Positions 55,388-64,000 of a DNA stretch of 64,000 nt are shown piece after piece. How positions within the stretch are numbered: position 1 is the first letter of the stretch; every line of letters starts with the position of its first letter. The notes beneath the pieces were generated by a model. It was not told the DNA's origin, made no database searches, and worked only from the letters and a program-made list of their open reading frames with translations. A program made the translations under genes and the position numbers. The DNA comes from Floccularia luteovirens (taxonomy: Eukaryota; Basidiomycota; Agaricomycetes; Agaricales; Squamanitaceae), in NCBI GenBank assembly GCA_009739215.1, contig VSJF01000010.1, positions 372,001-436,000 of the forward strand, given 5' to 3'.

Positions 55388-56719
55388 ATGTCATTCCTAT
55401 CTCGAATCTTTAGAAAATCAGCAGCGTTACCCAAAGAACAGCAGCTCTCAGACATGATGGATCCCTCGACAGATAGCTCAGCTCCAATGTCCAGCTCTAA
55501 ATTCGAACACCCGCAAACTTTATCAACACAATACACAACTCGTGCACCAGCTGCAACTAAAATTCGCTTATCCATCCTTTCAACTGCGCTCGTCGACGCC
55601 CTGGGTGGGCCCGCAGAGTTTCAAGATCGATTCACGTTTCCTTTCGTGATGACCATGCAACCCAATGAGAACTTTGCATTGCCTGCTGGGGTATGGACGG
55701 ATGATACATCCATGACACTTTGCCTTGCCCGATCACTGGCTACGTACAAATCTACTGCTACCGCAGGGGATGCAATACAGGGAGGGTTCAGTGAGCTTGA
55801 TCAACTGGAAGCCTATCGTCGATGGCAGCACGACGGAGTCCTTTCCGCGACGGGCAGGTGTTTCGATATTGGAAACACGATAGGTCGAGCCATCTCCATA
55901 TACCAAAAACATTCGGAGTCCATTGATGTTGCTTTGCACCACATCCAAGAGAGTCTTGGCGGGGAGAGGTGGGCAGGTAATGGCAGCATGATGCGGGTTT
56001 TACCTGTGGGCCTTGCGTATTGGCGAGACAGTGCAGCTGCGAGTCAATTTGCGAGAAGGAGTAGTCAGGCGACCCATCCCAACCAACTCTGCCTTGAAGC
56101 TTGTGAGCTGTGGACGCAGCTGATTGTTAAGACTATGCAAGCAAGTTGTAGCGGGGACCCGCTGCCAAGTGTTGGATTGTCAAAGTTGGATCTATTGGAC
56201 CACATAGCGACATTTCGATATACGAATGAAAAACTTCGTGATGCACTTACCGTCCCTAACAACTCACCATCACGACCAACATCGGGTGTCTTGGACTTGG
56301 AAGAATATTACCGCCGTTACCACCCTCTGTTGCTCCTCATCGACGAAACACAGAAGGATAACTCGAAAAATCACAGAAAAGAATTTCCATATTGCATTCC
56401 GAGCAGCGAGAAGCTACCATCAACTGGATATGTCCTCCACTCACTTGTTGCAGCGCTATATTGTTTCCTTGCAACAAACACGTTTAGTGAGGGTGCAATG
56501 ATGGCGGTTAACCTCGGTAATGATGCAGATACTGTCGGAGCTATATACGGAGGACTTGCAGGATGCTGGTATGCCGCCGAAGGAAATGCAGGGAAAAATG
56601 TATTCTGGACAAAGCGGGTTAAGGAATGGAAGAAGGACCTGGTAAAAAAGGACCTAGTCCAGGAGGTGGCGGAGGAGTTGGTTCAGTTCTCTGAGCGACT
56701 AGGAAAGGTATCACAATGA
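55388..56719 (+). CDS. ADP-ribosylglycohydrolase (ARH/DraG family)
   Basis: A single uninterrupted frame of 443 residues, unusual in this intron-rich neighbourhood. Family motifs are in order: LVDALGGPAEFQ, WTDDTSMTLCLA (the metal-binding T-D-D), AGNGSMMRVLPVGLAYW, and AVNLGNDADTVGAIYGGLAG (the second metal-binding D-x-D-T). These enzymes remove ADP-ribose from proteins or small molecules with two Mg ions. The N-terminal 55 residues are polar and probably disordered. The C-terminus is lysine-rich. Family and catalytic residues are clear; the natural substrate (arginine- or serine-linked, or free ADP-ribose derivatives) is not. Confidence 0.92.
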   Translation: MSFLSRIFRKSAALPKEQQLSDMMDPSTDSSAPMSSSKFEHPQTLSTQYTTRAPAATKIRLSILSTALVDALGGPAEFQDRFTFPFVMTMQPNENFALPAGVWTDDTSMTLCLARSLATYKSTATAGDAIQGGFSELDQLEAYRRWQHDGVLSATGRCFDIGNTIGRAISIYQKHSESIDVALHHIQESLGGERWAGNGSMMRVLPVGLAYWRDSAAASQFARRSSQATHPNQLCLEACELWTQLIVKTMQASCSGDPLPSVGLSKLDLLDHIATFRYTNEKLRDALTVPNNSPSRPTSGVLDLEEYYRRYHPLLLLIDETQKDNSKNHRKEFPYCIPSSEKLPSTGYVLHSLVAALYCFLATNTFSEGAMMAVNLGNDADTVGAIYGGLAGCWYAAEGNAGKNVFWTKRVKEWKKDLVKKDLVQEVAEELVQFSERLGKVSQ

Positions 56720-57145
56720 ACGGTTGGCTGGTGGGAGAATATACACGAATCCAGACCATTTATGACGTTAAACACCCCTGGGGCTGTCCATATACTTATA
56801 CAATGTAATAAATCATCAGTGGCAACATGATGGTCATCAAGAAAACAGTTGTGAACCGTTGTTTGATCAGGAAGGCATCAGTAAACTTTACGTCACCTGA
56901 CCTCCGAACCTCTGCCCGTCGGAAATAGGTGTGCTTCATAAGGTGGGCTGTCCAAATTTCATCTTACTATGGGACTAAAAGTTTGATTCGGCATGTAGTA
57001 AAGCCATACAATTCACGATCATATCAAGCGTGTTACGTTGCTTCCGGCCGTTGCAAACAGTATAAGCTCATGCTTATATACAGCCTCAGGAAGCAAAATG
57101 AAAAACTATTGCTCCCTTCATTGTTCTCTCGGGTCTCCTGGAAAA
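56720..57145. other. Intergenic region
   Basis: Terminator of the hydrolase gene and promoter of the next gene. An open frame runs through 56929-57327 but is better explained as upstream sequence plus exons 1-2 of the DUF6533 gene. Confidence 0.45.
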
Positions 57146-58647
57146 ATGTCCGACATACCTGGACAGTCTTTGGCGTGAGTGCACTCTTCCTTATATGGTG
57201 CACTTTTAGAAGATATTTTCGAGGGACCAGATCCTACGGACTCTCATGTGTTCAATTAAGTGGATTCGTTGTGTCCGGATATGATTATTGTAAGTTTCAT
57301 GAAACATTCAATTGTATCCCATCCTGAATCCCTCCAGGCCTAACGCTCTCACAAGAGGTATTACTTGAACCATTTGTTATGGCTATGCCTAAGTGAACGT
57401 CTCGAGGTTGTACGAGTCTGGAAACGGAGATTATCTGGACTTACACTCCTTTTCTTGTTGAATCGTTATCTGGGCCTTGTCTACCAAGCTGTATGCGTCA
57501 TACTAGGTAAGAAGTTAGTGTCCGTGTGCCAGGCCACGTTATTCATTCTCTCAAGTTGTCACTACACAGCCGAAAGTTTTGTTTGGTTACAAATCTTTCC
57601 CTCTGTGAGTATCCCCATCTGCCAGCTCATTAACCTATTCTGATTGTTAAATTTCAAAGGAGGGTGCTACCGGTTGAAATATTCCAGGACATTACGGGAG
57701 TTGTTCTCGTTGTTGGTATGTCAGTAAATTTCAAACGTTCATGAGCCAAGCTTAAAATAAGTTCATACAGTTTGTGAAAGTATGTCCAACAAGTTTCAAT
57801 CCATCGGGTTATGTTTTTTTCATGATTCATACAGTCATTATATCCATCAGAGTCTATGCATTATATGGCTGCAACCGCATACTTTTTGGTTTTTTGCTCA
57901 CACTAATAGTGGCTCAAATAGTCCTAACATTGTGCTTTGATTTTGTGCCCGCTGCTGCACATACACTTGGTAGACGATTTAGTGAGTCACTTTAGGCTCA
58001 TAAGTTTAGCGTAGCTCAAATTTGTGTAAGGAAGTCCGGGTGGATTTACAACCAACTCATGTGAGTCCAAATTTGTACACTGTAAATATGACATTTACGG
58101 AAGCATATGCAGTTGTCCTGTGGACTAGTGCCTTGATTATAGACACTATTGTCTTCATACTTACCTTGCGAGAAACTTATAGATACTTTAAGAGTAGTCG
58201 TAGCGCACCGTATGTCTCTTGTATACTTCAAATAACAACTGATATAACAAGAATTTACCAGACTATTGCACCTTTTTTCAGGGACGGGATAATATACTTC
58301 TTTGTTATATGCACAACGAACCTATTCAATATTCTCGTAAACTTTGCATTACCTGTGAGTCTTAGGTACCTTTGCGATTTCTCCATCTAGGTCTGACTGC
58401 TATGAAGATTGAAGCAGGATTTCTTCCCAAAATATCAATCTCATCGCAGTTCTGTATCTCGATGACGTCGGTCATGGTTTCTCGCCTTGTACTCAACGTT
58501 CGCGGCGGGGGTGATACCGAGCAGCAAGGGAGCCTTTCGGCTCTTGTGATCGGCGACTCGGGTGGAATCACGGATGAATCATTTGATGAGGATACAGAAG
58601 AGGCTAGATATGACTCTCAACAATATCGAGAACAACCCACGTATTAG
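57146..58647 (+). CDS. DUF6533-type multi-spanning membrane protein
   Basis: Eleven exons fit splice sites and phase: 57146-57174, 57231-57289, 57338-57357, 57407-57490, 57533-57604, 57688-57715, 57835-57969, 58031-58060, 58104-58209, 58252-58354, 58408-58647; 301 residues. VSGYDYCLTLSQEV and LLFLLNRYLGLVYQ are the N-terminal DUF6533 signature. IISIRVYALYGCNR, WTSALIIDTIVFILTLRETY, FRDGIIYFFVICTTNLFNIL and SVMVSRLVLNVRG are the later membrane and end motifs of the family. These basidiomycete proteins have about seven helices and no proven function. Several exons are tiny (20, 28, 29, 30 nt). The start and the two introns around 57605-57834 are the least certain parts. Confidence 0.78.
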
Positions 58648-59077
58648 TACCGGAAGAGGAATCGAGTGTTCTTGGTGGTAGTACCGAGATATCTAGTCGA
58701 AGTTGCATATAGGCGTTCTATTCTCAAAGGAACCGGCTGCCTTCAACTACAATATTGATAGTCAACGAAACCATTTCAACTCTAAAAATGTGTAGTACTT
58801 AGTACCGCAAGAAGGGCCGAGTTGCGCATATACATAGGGTTGGCGAAATAAACAAACATTAACGAAGACATTACGTAAATAACTCCAGCATGATGACAAT
58901 GATTCGATTTCACATGGAAAGCTGCTCGTCATGACGGGCAAATCTAGGTTGGCCGTCACCATCTCAAGTACGAACCTGGCAACAACCAGGCCTCTAAAGC
59001 CCTGGTGAAGCATACATCAAATCAGGGCCAGTGCTTATCTGGCATTAGTTATACTCTAATTCCACCACTAGTCAAGT
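58648..59077. other. Intergenic region
   Basis: No gene seen. It holds the 3' end of the DUF6533 gene and the upstream region of the ABC transporter. One minus-strand open frame (58762-59013) has no recognisable motif. Confidence 0.45.
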
Positions 59078-62000
59078 ATGGCAACTTTCTCAAAGTTACT
59101 TCGGTTACAAGCATCACGGCGTACACGTTATGTTGTCTTAATCTTCTCTATCTTGATACTACGCAGGAGGCTACTAGAGATCCCTAAGGAGGTGTTTTCA
59201 CTGTCACACAAAAGTAAACGCTTGGGCAAGGAGGAACTCGAACAAGCATTACAGCACGTATATATTGATGAACCAGATGGGTCAAAGACACTACTGGTAC
59301 CGTATCAAGATCGTCTTTCCAAGGTATGTACTATTCCTTATGCTTGCATTGATGATTACTAACCCCCTGCCTCCACCTATACTTGTAGGTCACCATTCAT
59401 CCAACAGATCCCGCGAAACTGTCATCAGATGCTCCTCATTTCAAGCCCATTGGCGCGGCCTTAGCTCAAAAGCCCAATATCGATCGGGCATTCCTGCAAC
59501 AACTACGTTCCATTCTGGCACGCATTATATTCTCTCGCGTACACAACAAGGAGACTGGTGTAGTCATACTTCATTCGATATTCTTGGTACTTCGGACAGT
59601 ATTGAGCATAGCAGTAGCTCGCTTGGATGGAAGAATTGTGCGAGACCTTGTGAGTGGGCATTATAACTTTCACTACTTATTCCAAACTCATGAGATGCAA
59701 GGTTAAAGCAGATGGCAAAGCGTTCCTGAAAGGTCTGGCACTATGGTTCCTGTTAGCTATTCCTAGCACATTTACCAACTCTATGGTGTGTGGAAAATGG
59801 TCATTCATATATCTCTCATATTTCGATCTTGAAATCTAGATCCGCCACTTCCAAAGTGTGCTTCATCTTTCAATGCGCACACGCCTCACCCGCTACGTTC
59901 ATGATCTCTACTTCACCTCTTTTCCAGACCTGCGTTATTATCGCAATGGGTTGGAGGGTGCAGACCAGTATATAACGGCAGATATAGATGCATGGGCTGG
60001 CTCTCTTGCGGGACTCTAGTATGCACTTTAATCTCTTTCCGTAACTCGACTCTTATCGGCTGGTTTTTAAAAAGCGGAAATTTGTTGAAACCATCCCTTG
60101 ACCTCCTCCTTTTCACTTCACAACTCTCGCGTTCACTCGGCTTCCGAGGGACTGTGCTGTTATTTGGAAATTACTACCTAACTGCATCTATCCTTCGAGC
60201 CGTTACGCCTGCATTTGGCAGGCTAGCAGCGGTGGAGGCGAGATTGGAAGGTGAGTATAGAAGAGGTATGGGTAGAGTAGGTAGAGAAAGTGAAGAAATT
60301 GCGTTTGTATCTTCTTGGATGTGTTGCTTTATTTTCATTACTCAATTACAGTTAACAGATTCTATAATGGGGGTTCACGAGAACGAGATATCCTGACGCG
60401 TGCTTATATGCGACTTATTCGTCATGTCAACTCGATTTACAAGGTGAATTACCCTATTGCAGGCTTATCTGGCGTAATGGCTGATCGAACTGCCTATATT
60501 GGTGAAGATCCGAATCGCCTATGAGTGGACAGAAGACTACGTTATCAAGTACCTTTGGTCCGCCGCTGGCTATGTCCTCATTGCCGTACCTATCCTGTAC
60601 ACACGTACCAAACGTTCACTTGGTAATCAAACGCAACCTAAAGAGAAGCATTCGAACCATGTGGATGATGCCATCGCAGGAAGAACTGAAAGTGGGTAGT
60701 TTGCTTCAAAAATAATCCATTCTCATAATATACAATTACTCACTGACCCGCGATAGCATATATATCAAACCGACGACTGCTACTTTCATTAGCGGACGCC
60801 GGAGGCCGTCTCATGTACGCATATAAAGATCTTCTGGAGCTGGCTGGTCTCACAGCACGTCTGTACACCCTTATTTCTACGCTGCATCATCTTCCGTCAT
60901 TACCCTCGGGAGAGAAATCATCCTCCGGTTCCATTGAACTTGAACACGTAGACGTCGGGATTCCATATACCATTATCGATAAAAGATATGCAGATGACAA
61001 TGATAATATGACTGAGAGTGAGTTGAGTTCTGAAGAAGCCACATTCAACCCCCCTCTCGTGAAGGACCTGTCGCTTGTTATTCGGGAGGGAGAGCATCTA
61101 ATGATCACCGGATCTAATGGTGTCGGAAAAACTGCAGTTGCGCGAGTATTGGCAGGCTTATGGGCACCCCAAGGGCCATATGCAGAAGTTCGGCGACCCA
61201 TAGATGAACCAATTCTCAATGGCCGCCCACGGAAAGCTATCTTTGTCGTTCCCCAACGCGCATACATGGTTACTGGCTCTCTTCTCGAACAAGTTATCTA
61301 CCCACACTCATATACCGACTTCCTGGCGGACGGGCGAACGCTAGAGGAGATTCAGAGTATCCTAGAAGATGTATTCTTGGCGTACTTGCCAGAGCGGGAG
61401 GGAGGATGGACGACGAGGAAGGAATGGAGGGATGTATTAAGTGGAGGAGAAAAGCAGAGGATGGGTTTGGCAAGAGTGTTCTATCATCGTCCCAAGTTTG
61501 CGGTGCTTGATGGTGAGTAATTCTCGTGGGGTCTTCGGGTTATGCGATGTTCTGCGCGGTCCACTGACTGGTTTTTCTCCCCTTCTTTGATCTATGTAGA
61601 GTGTACAAGTGCCGTCTCAAGTGATGTGGAAGGAAGAATGTATGAAGCCGCTAAAGCCCATGGGATCACTTTAATCACAATTTCTCTTCGGTGGGCATTC
61701 ACTTCCGGTTTACCTACTCATTACTTAACTCGAATACAATATAGACCGTCTCTAACAAAATATCACAAACAACTGCTTACACTGTCGACGGATGGCACCG
61801 CACGATGGACACTCTCCCGTGTTGGAACAGTAGAGGAACGTATGGGAATTGATCGCGAAATTTCATCACTGGAGGAAAAGTTAGCGGAAGTGGAGGGTTG
61901 GGAGAAACGTGTGAAAGTGTTGGAGGTCATGTTGAGCGGGGAAGGAGATTATTCATCAACATCACGAACAGAGAGTGGTAGCAGAGAAGAGGGTGATCAT

Positions 62001-62078
62001 GAGAGGAGGGTGGAAATCGAGCCATCGGAAGGTAGTGATGATTCAATGTCAATTATCGAGCAAAGCGTCGAGGGTTGA
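59078..62078 (+). CDS. Peroxisomal ABC half-transporter, subfamily D (PXA/ALDP-like)
   Basis: Ten exons: 59078-59323, 59389-59649, 59702-59785, 59840-60018, 60075-60302, 60359-60443, 60508-60691, 60757-61512, 61600-61690, 61745-62078; 815 residues. The ABC_membrane_2 domain has the family's GADQYITADIDAW (NPDQ-like) loop, EEIAFYNGG and IRIAYEWTEDYVIKYLW. The nucleotide-binding domain has Walker A GSNGVGKTAVARVLAGLW (about residue 538), signature LSGGEKQR (about 650) and Walker B KFAVLDECTSAVS (about 670). The switch-loop His of ISHRPS is Leu here (ISLRPSLTKYH). ABCD proteins form dimers that import long-chain acyl-CoA into peroxisomes. A C-terminal coiled, acidic tail follows. Confidence 0.9.
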
Positions 62079-62182
62079 AGCCTTTCTGAGCGTAATATCT
62101 TACATTTTTTTGGATGAGTACATGGTATCAAAATGTATGTACAAGCACATTAAATGATGCAGCAAAGTAAGATAAGTATGTG

Positions 62183-64000
62183 TCACCGGCGTTTTATTAG
62201 ACGGAAGCGATCGTAGAACTGGCCAGTCACTGTTTTTGCGGAACCTATTGCATTCGCTTTGATGGCACAAAGTTCTCTCATCGCGACGTCCCATGGAAAT
62301 CTGCTACACCGGGTGTCGTATGTGAAGGCACAAGATGCCCTAAGTCTATCCAAAGTATTTTTATCTACGATGGTCTCAAGATCATCCAATGACGGCGACT
62401 CCGCAAACCGTCTCGATATAGACCGAATTATGTCTTGTCGAGGTTCGATTGGGGAACTGCTGGGTGACCTAAACGCGATCGGTTTCTTGTGCTGTTGTCG
62501 CACTATCTGCTGAACGGCGATGCGGTGCTCTGTATACATGGTTTCGACGTGGGATTGGATTGCCTGAAGATCCTTCTTTTTCTGCTCCACAGCTTGCGCA
62601 TTTCCGCGCTCAGCCCACAAAAGAGCTGTTTCCCATGGGCTTGTTAAATGAGGGTCACGCGCGTCTGCTGAAGAAAGTGTGCTGAAAATGGTGTCCAACT
62701 TTCCCTTCCATAGATCTCTTTCTGCCTTCGTAGCTGCGCGAAGCGTGTCCATGATGAATGGGCCTTTGATGAAACGATCCTGAGCAGGACGCTCGAGGTA
62801 AGCCATGTTAGACTTGTCTGCAAACCTCGATGACATCGGTCCTTTCCATTCCGGGCCCCTTGCATGAGAGTACCTGGCCTTGTCCTCCTTAAGTGACTCT
62901 GGCTTGATTTTCCACCCCGTTTTGGGGCTATCGAGAACTTTGCAAAATCTATGCGCATCACAATTAGACCGACTTATGCACCGATACTAAAATAAAGACT
63001 TACTTATAGGCAAGCCTGACGGTTCGAGGGTGGTCATACCCGAGCTTGTATATGGCATTGTCATGCATGGTGGAATATTGTCCTACTAAGGATGTATCAG
63101 ACAACGCTCCAAGTAGGTGCTTCTGCAATTCCCGTTCCTTTATCTCCGAAGACTGAGACTGTATATTTTTGAGAACCTCCGATACCTTCTCGATTTCGCG
63201 TAGTAAACGACAGTTCTAGTCCCGCAGGCTCCACCGAGTGTTTGTCGTTGGCGTTCCGGAAAGGATTGACAATCCGAGGGTCCCATATAACGTAGCAAGC
63301 ATCTCCGTCGTAGTCACCTAAGATTATTTAATTTCATGGGGAGATCGGGAAGACTGAAGACTGCGCACTCACCTCCCGCTAGGTAATCGAGTAGACGACG
63401 CTCCATATTAACCGTACATACAATCACATCAATGTACTCTCTAAGAGCTGGATGCTCGATAGCTTGGACCTGTAACAAATAACATAAAATGAGATTGAGC
63501 AAAGGCTTGCTTTTGCGTACCTTACGAACGTCAGACGGCAATTTACATGGGTTCCTAGTTATCTACAAGGTCGACTTTCGTCGTAAAGGCATTCCGAGAT
63601 TTCTACGCAAAAGTCTGACTTACGAGTATGTCACCGACAAGAATGTCCGTTTTTAACCCGTCCGGCATAACAAGATCTCTACGAGAACTTTTGACATGAA
63701 TTTGATTTGGGCCGAGAACATTACAAATGTCTGATCATGATCAAGTCAACAAACGCACACTGGTGCAGAATAGGAATGTATACATACCAGGAACAACCAA
63801 CGCCCTTAGGCTGTACTTCAGCTCGAACCTGTACTGCTGAGTAACTTTGTCTAATCCTTGTAGAACAACCTTGTGTAATTTTTCGCGTAATATTTGATTT
63901 TGGGCTGGCGCGAAGCCCGAATCTAATAAGACAAGAACAGTATCCCACAATGAGGCTGGGCAGCCGGAGACTACGTCAGCCCACCACGCCGTAGATCGCT
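62183..64000 (-). CDS. RNA-dependent RNA polymerase (RNAi, QDE-1/RdRP family), 5' part outside window
   Basis: Exons in plus coordinates: >64000-63788, 63730-63624, 63562-63521, 63469-63373, 63317-63235, 63185-63004, 62948-62183. Reading down: ADVVSGCPASLWDTVLVLLD, RNPCKLPSDVRKVQAIEHPA, DVIVCTVNMERRLLDYLAGG, then the catalytic DYDGDA (63301-63315) of eukaryotic cell-encoded RdRPs. Next come STMHDNAIYKLGYDHPRTVR, FCKVLDSPKTGWKIKPE, and the C-terminal FPWDVAMRELCAIKA. These polymerases make double-stranded RNA for silencing of transposons and transgenes. The catalytic aspartates are present, so the visible part looks functional. It converges with the ABC transporter gene, with 104 bp between stops. 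Confidence 0.92.

Noticed and set aside
56929..57327. A 132-codon frame as the full N-terminus of the membrane protein
   Set aside because: Its upstream half has no family similarity, while a start at 57146 plus a 56-bp intron gives the usual DUF6533 N-terminus.
63186..63234. Frameshift in the RdRP gene downstream of the catalytic box
   Set aside because: A 49-bp GT-AG intron restores the frame and matches the family sequence on both sides.
1..64000. tRNA or rRNA genes
   Set aside because: I scanned for B-box-like GGTTCGA words and rRNA motifs; the few hits lie inside coding exons or lack a cloverleaf context.

Overview
The window reads as nuclear DNA of a filamentous basidiomycete, most likely an agaricomycete. 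The genes at 47-64 kb are split by many introns of about 42-130 bp (most 48-65), and they include families typical of this group: a GPI-anchored GH16 hydrolase, a DUF4048-like protein, a DUF6533 membrane protein, a Crinkler-like NTPase-nuclease and an RNA-dependent RNA polymerase. I cannot name the species from sequence alone.

From 1 to about 43 kb there is no ordinary gene. The tract is a pile of LTR retrotransposons nested in each other: Gypsy-1 (minus, 1-7.1 kb, cut by the window edge); Gypsy-2 (minus, remnants at 7.6-7.9 and 15.6-22.0 kb); Copia-1 (plus, 7.9-15.6 kb, inside Gypsy-2); Gypsy-4 (plus, 23.1-29.3 kb, chromovirus lacking its 3' LTR); Gypsy-3 (minus, 29.3-36.9 kb, chromovirus with an extra downstream ORF); and Copia-2 (minus, 36.9-43.0 kb, with both LTRs). 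Many solo LTRs are dropped into these elements. For eight of them I read exact 5-bp target-site duplications (AGTGA, GTGAC, TCACT, CCTTT, GTGTC, GTTTC, GTGAT, CACTC), and a ninth LTR-like insertion has GAAAG. These fix the order of events: nesting reaches four levels (Gypsy-2, then Copia-1, then an LTR or repeat element, then another solo LTR).

The Gypsy-2/Gypsy-3 family has a primer-binding site complementary to its own LTR, as in the self-priming Tf1/sushi lineage. Both copia elements carry a site complementary to the anticodon arm of initiator tRNA-Met (half-tRNA priming). Copia-1 is extremely CpG-depleted (no CpG in 1,848 bp), and many stop codons in the elements look like CGA-to-TGA or TGG-to-TGA decay, as expected from methylation-driven or RIP-like mutation.

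From 43 kb onward: a broken Crinkler-type P-loop NTPase/restriction-nuclease-like gene abuts the Copia-2 LTR. Then come a GH16 hydrolase, mitochondrial ATP synthase subunit k, a DUF4048-like protein, a mitochondrial ornithine carrier, a thiol/thiopurine methyltransferase-family protein (minus), an ADP-ribosylglycohydrolase, a DUF6533 membrane protein, a peroxisomal ABCD half-transporter, and the 3' part of an RNA-dependent RNA polymerase (minus, running off the right edge). These genes are not an obvious pathway cluster. The exon boundaries given were worked out by hand from splice signals and phase; each complete model sums to a whole number of codons.
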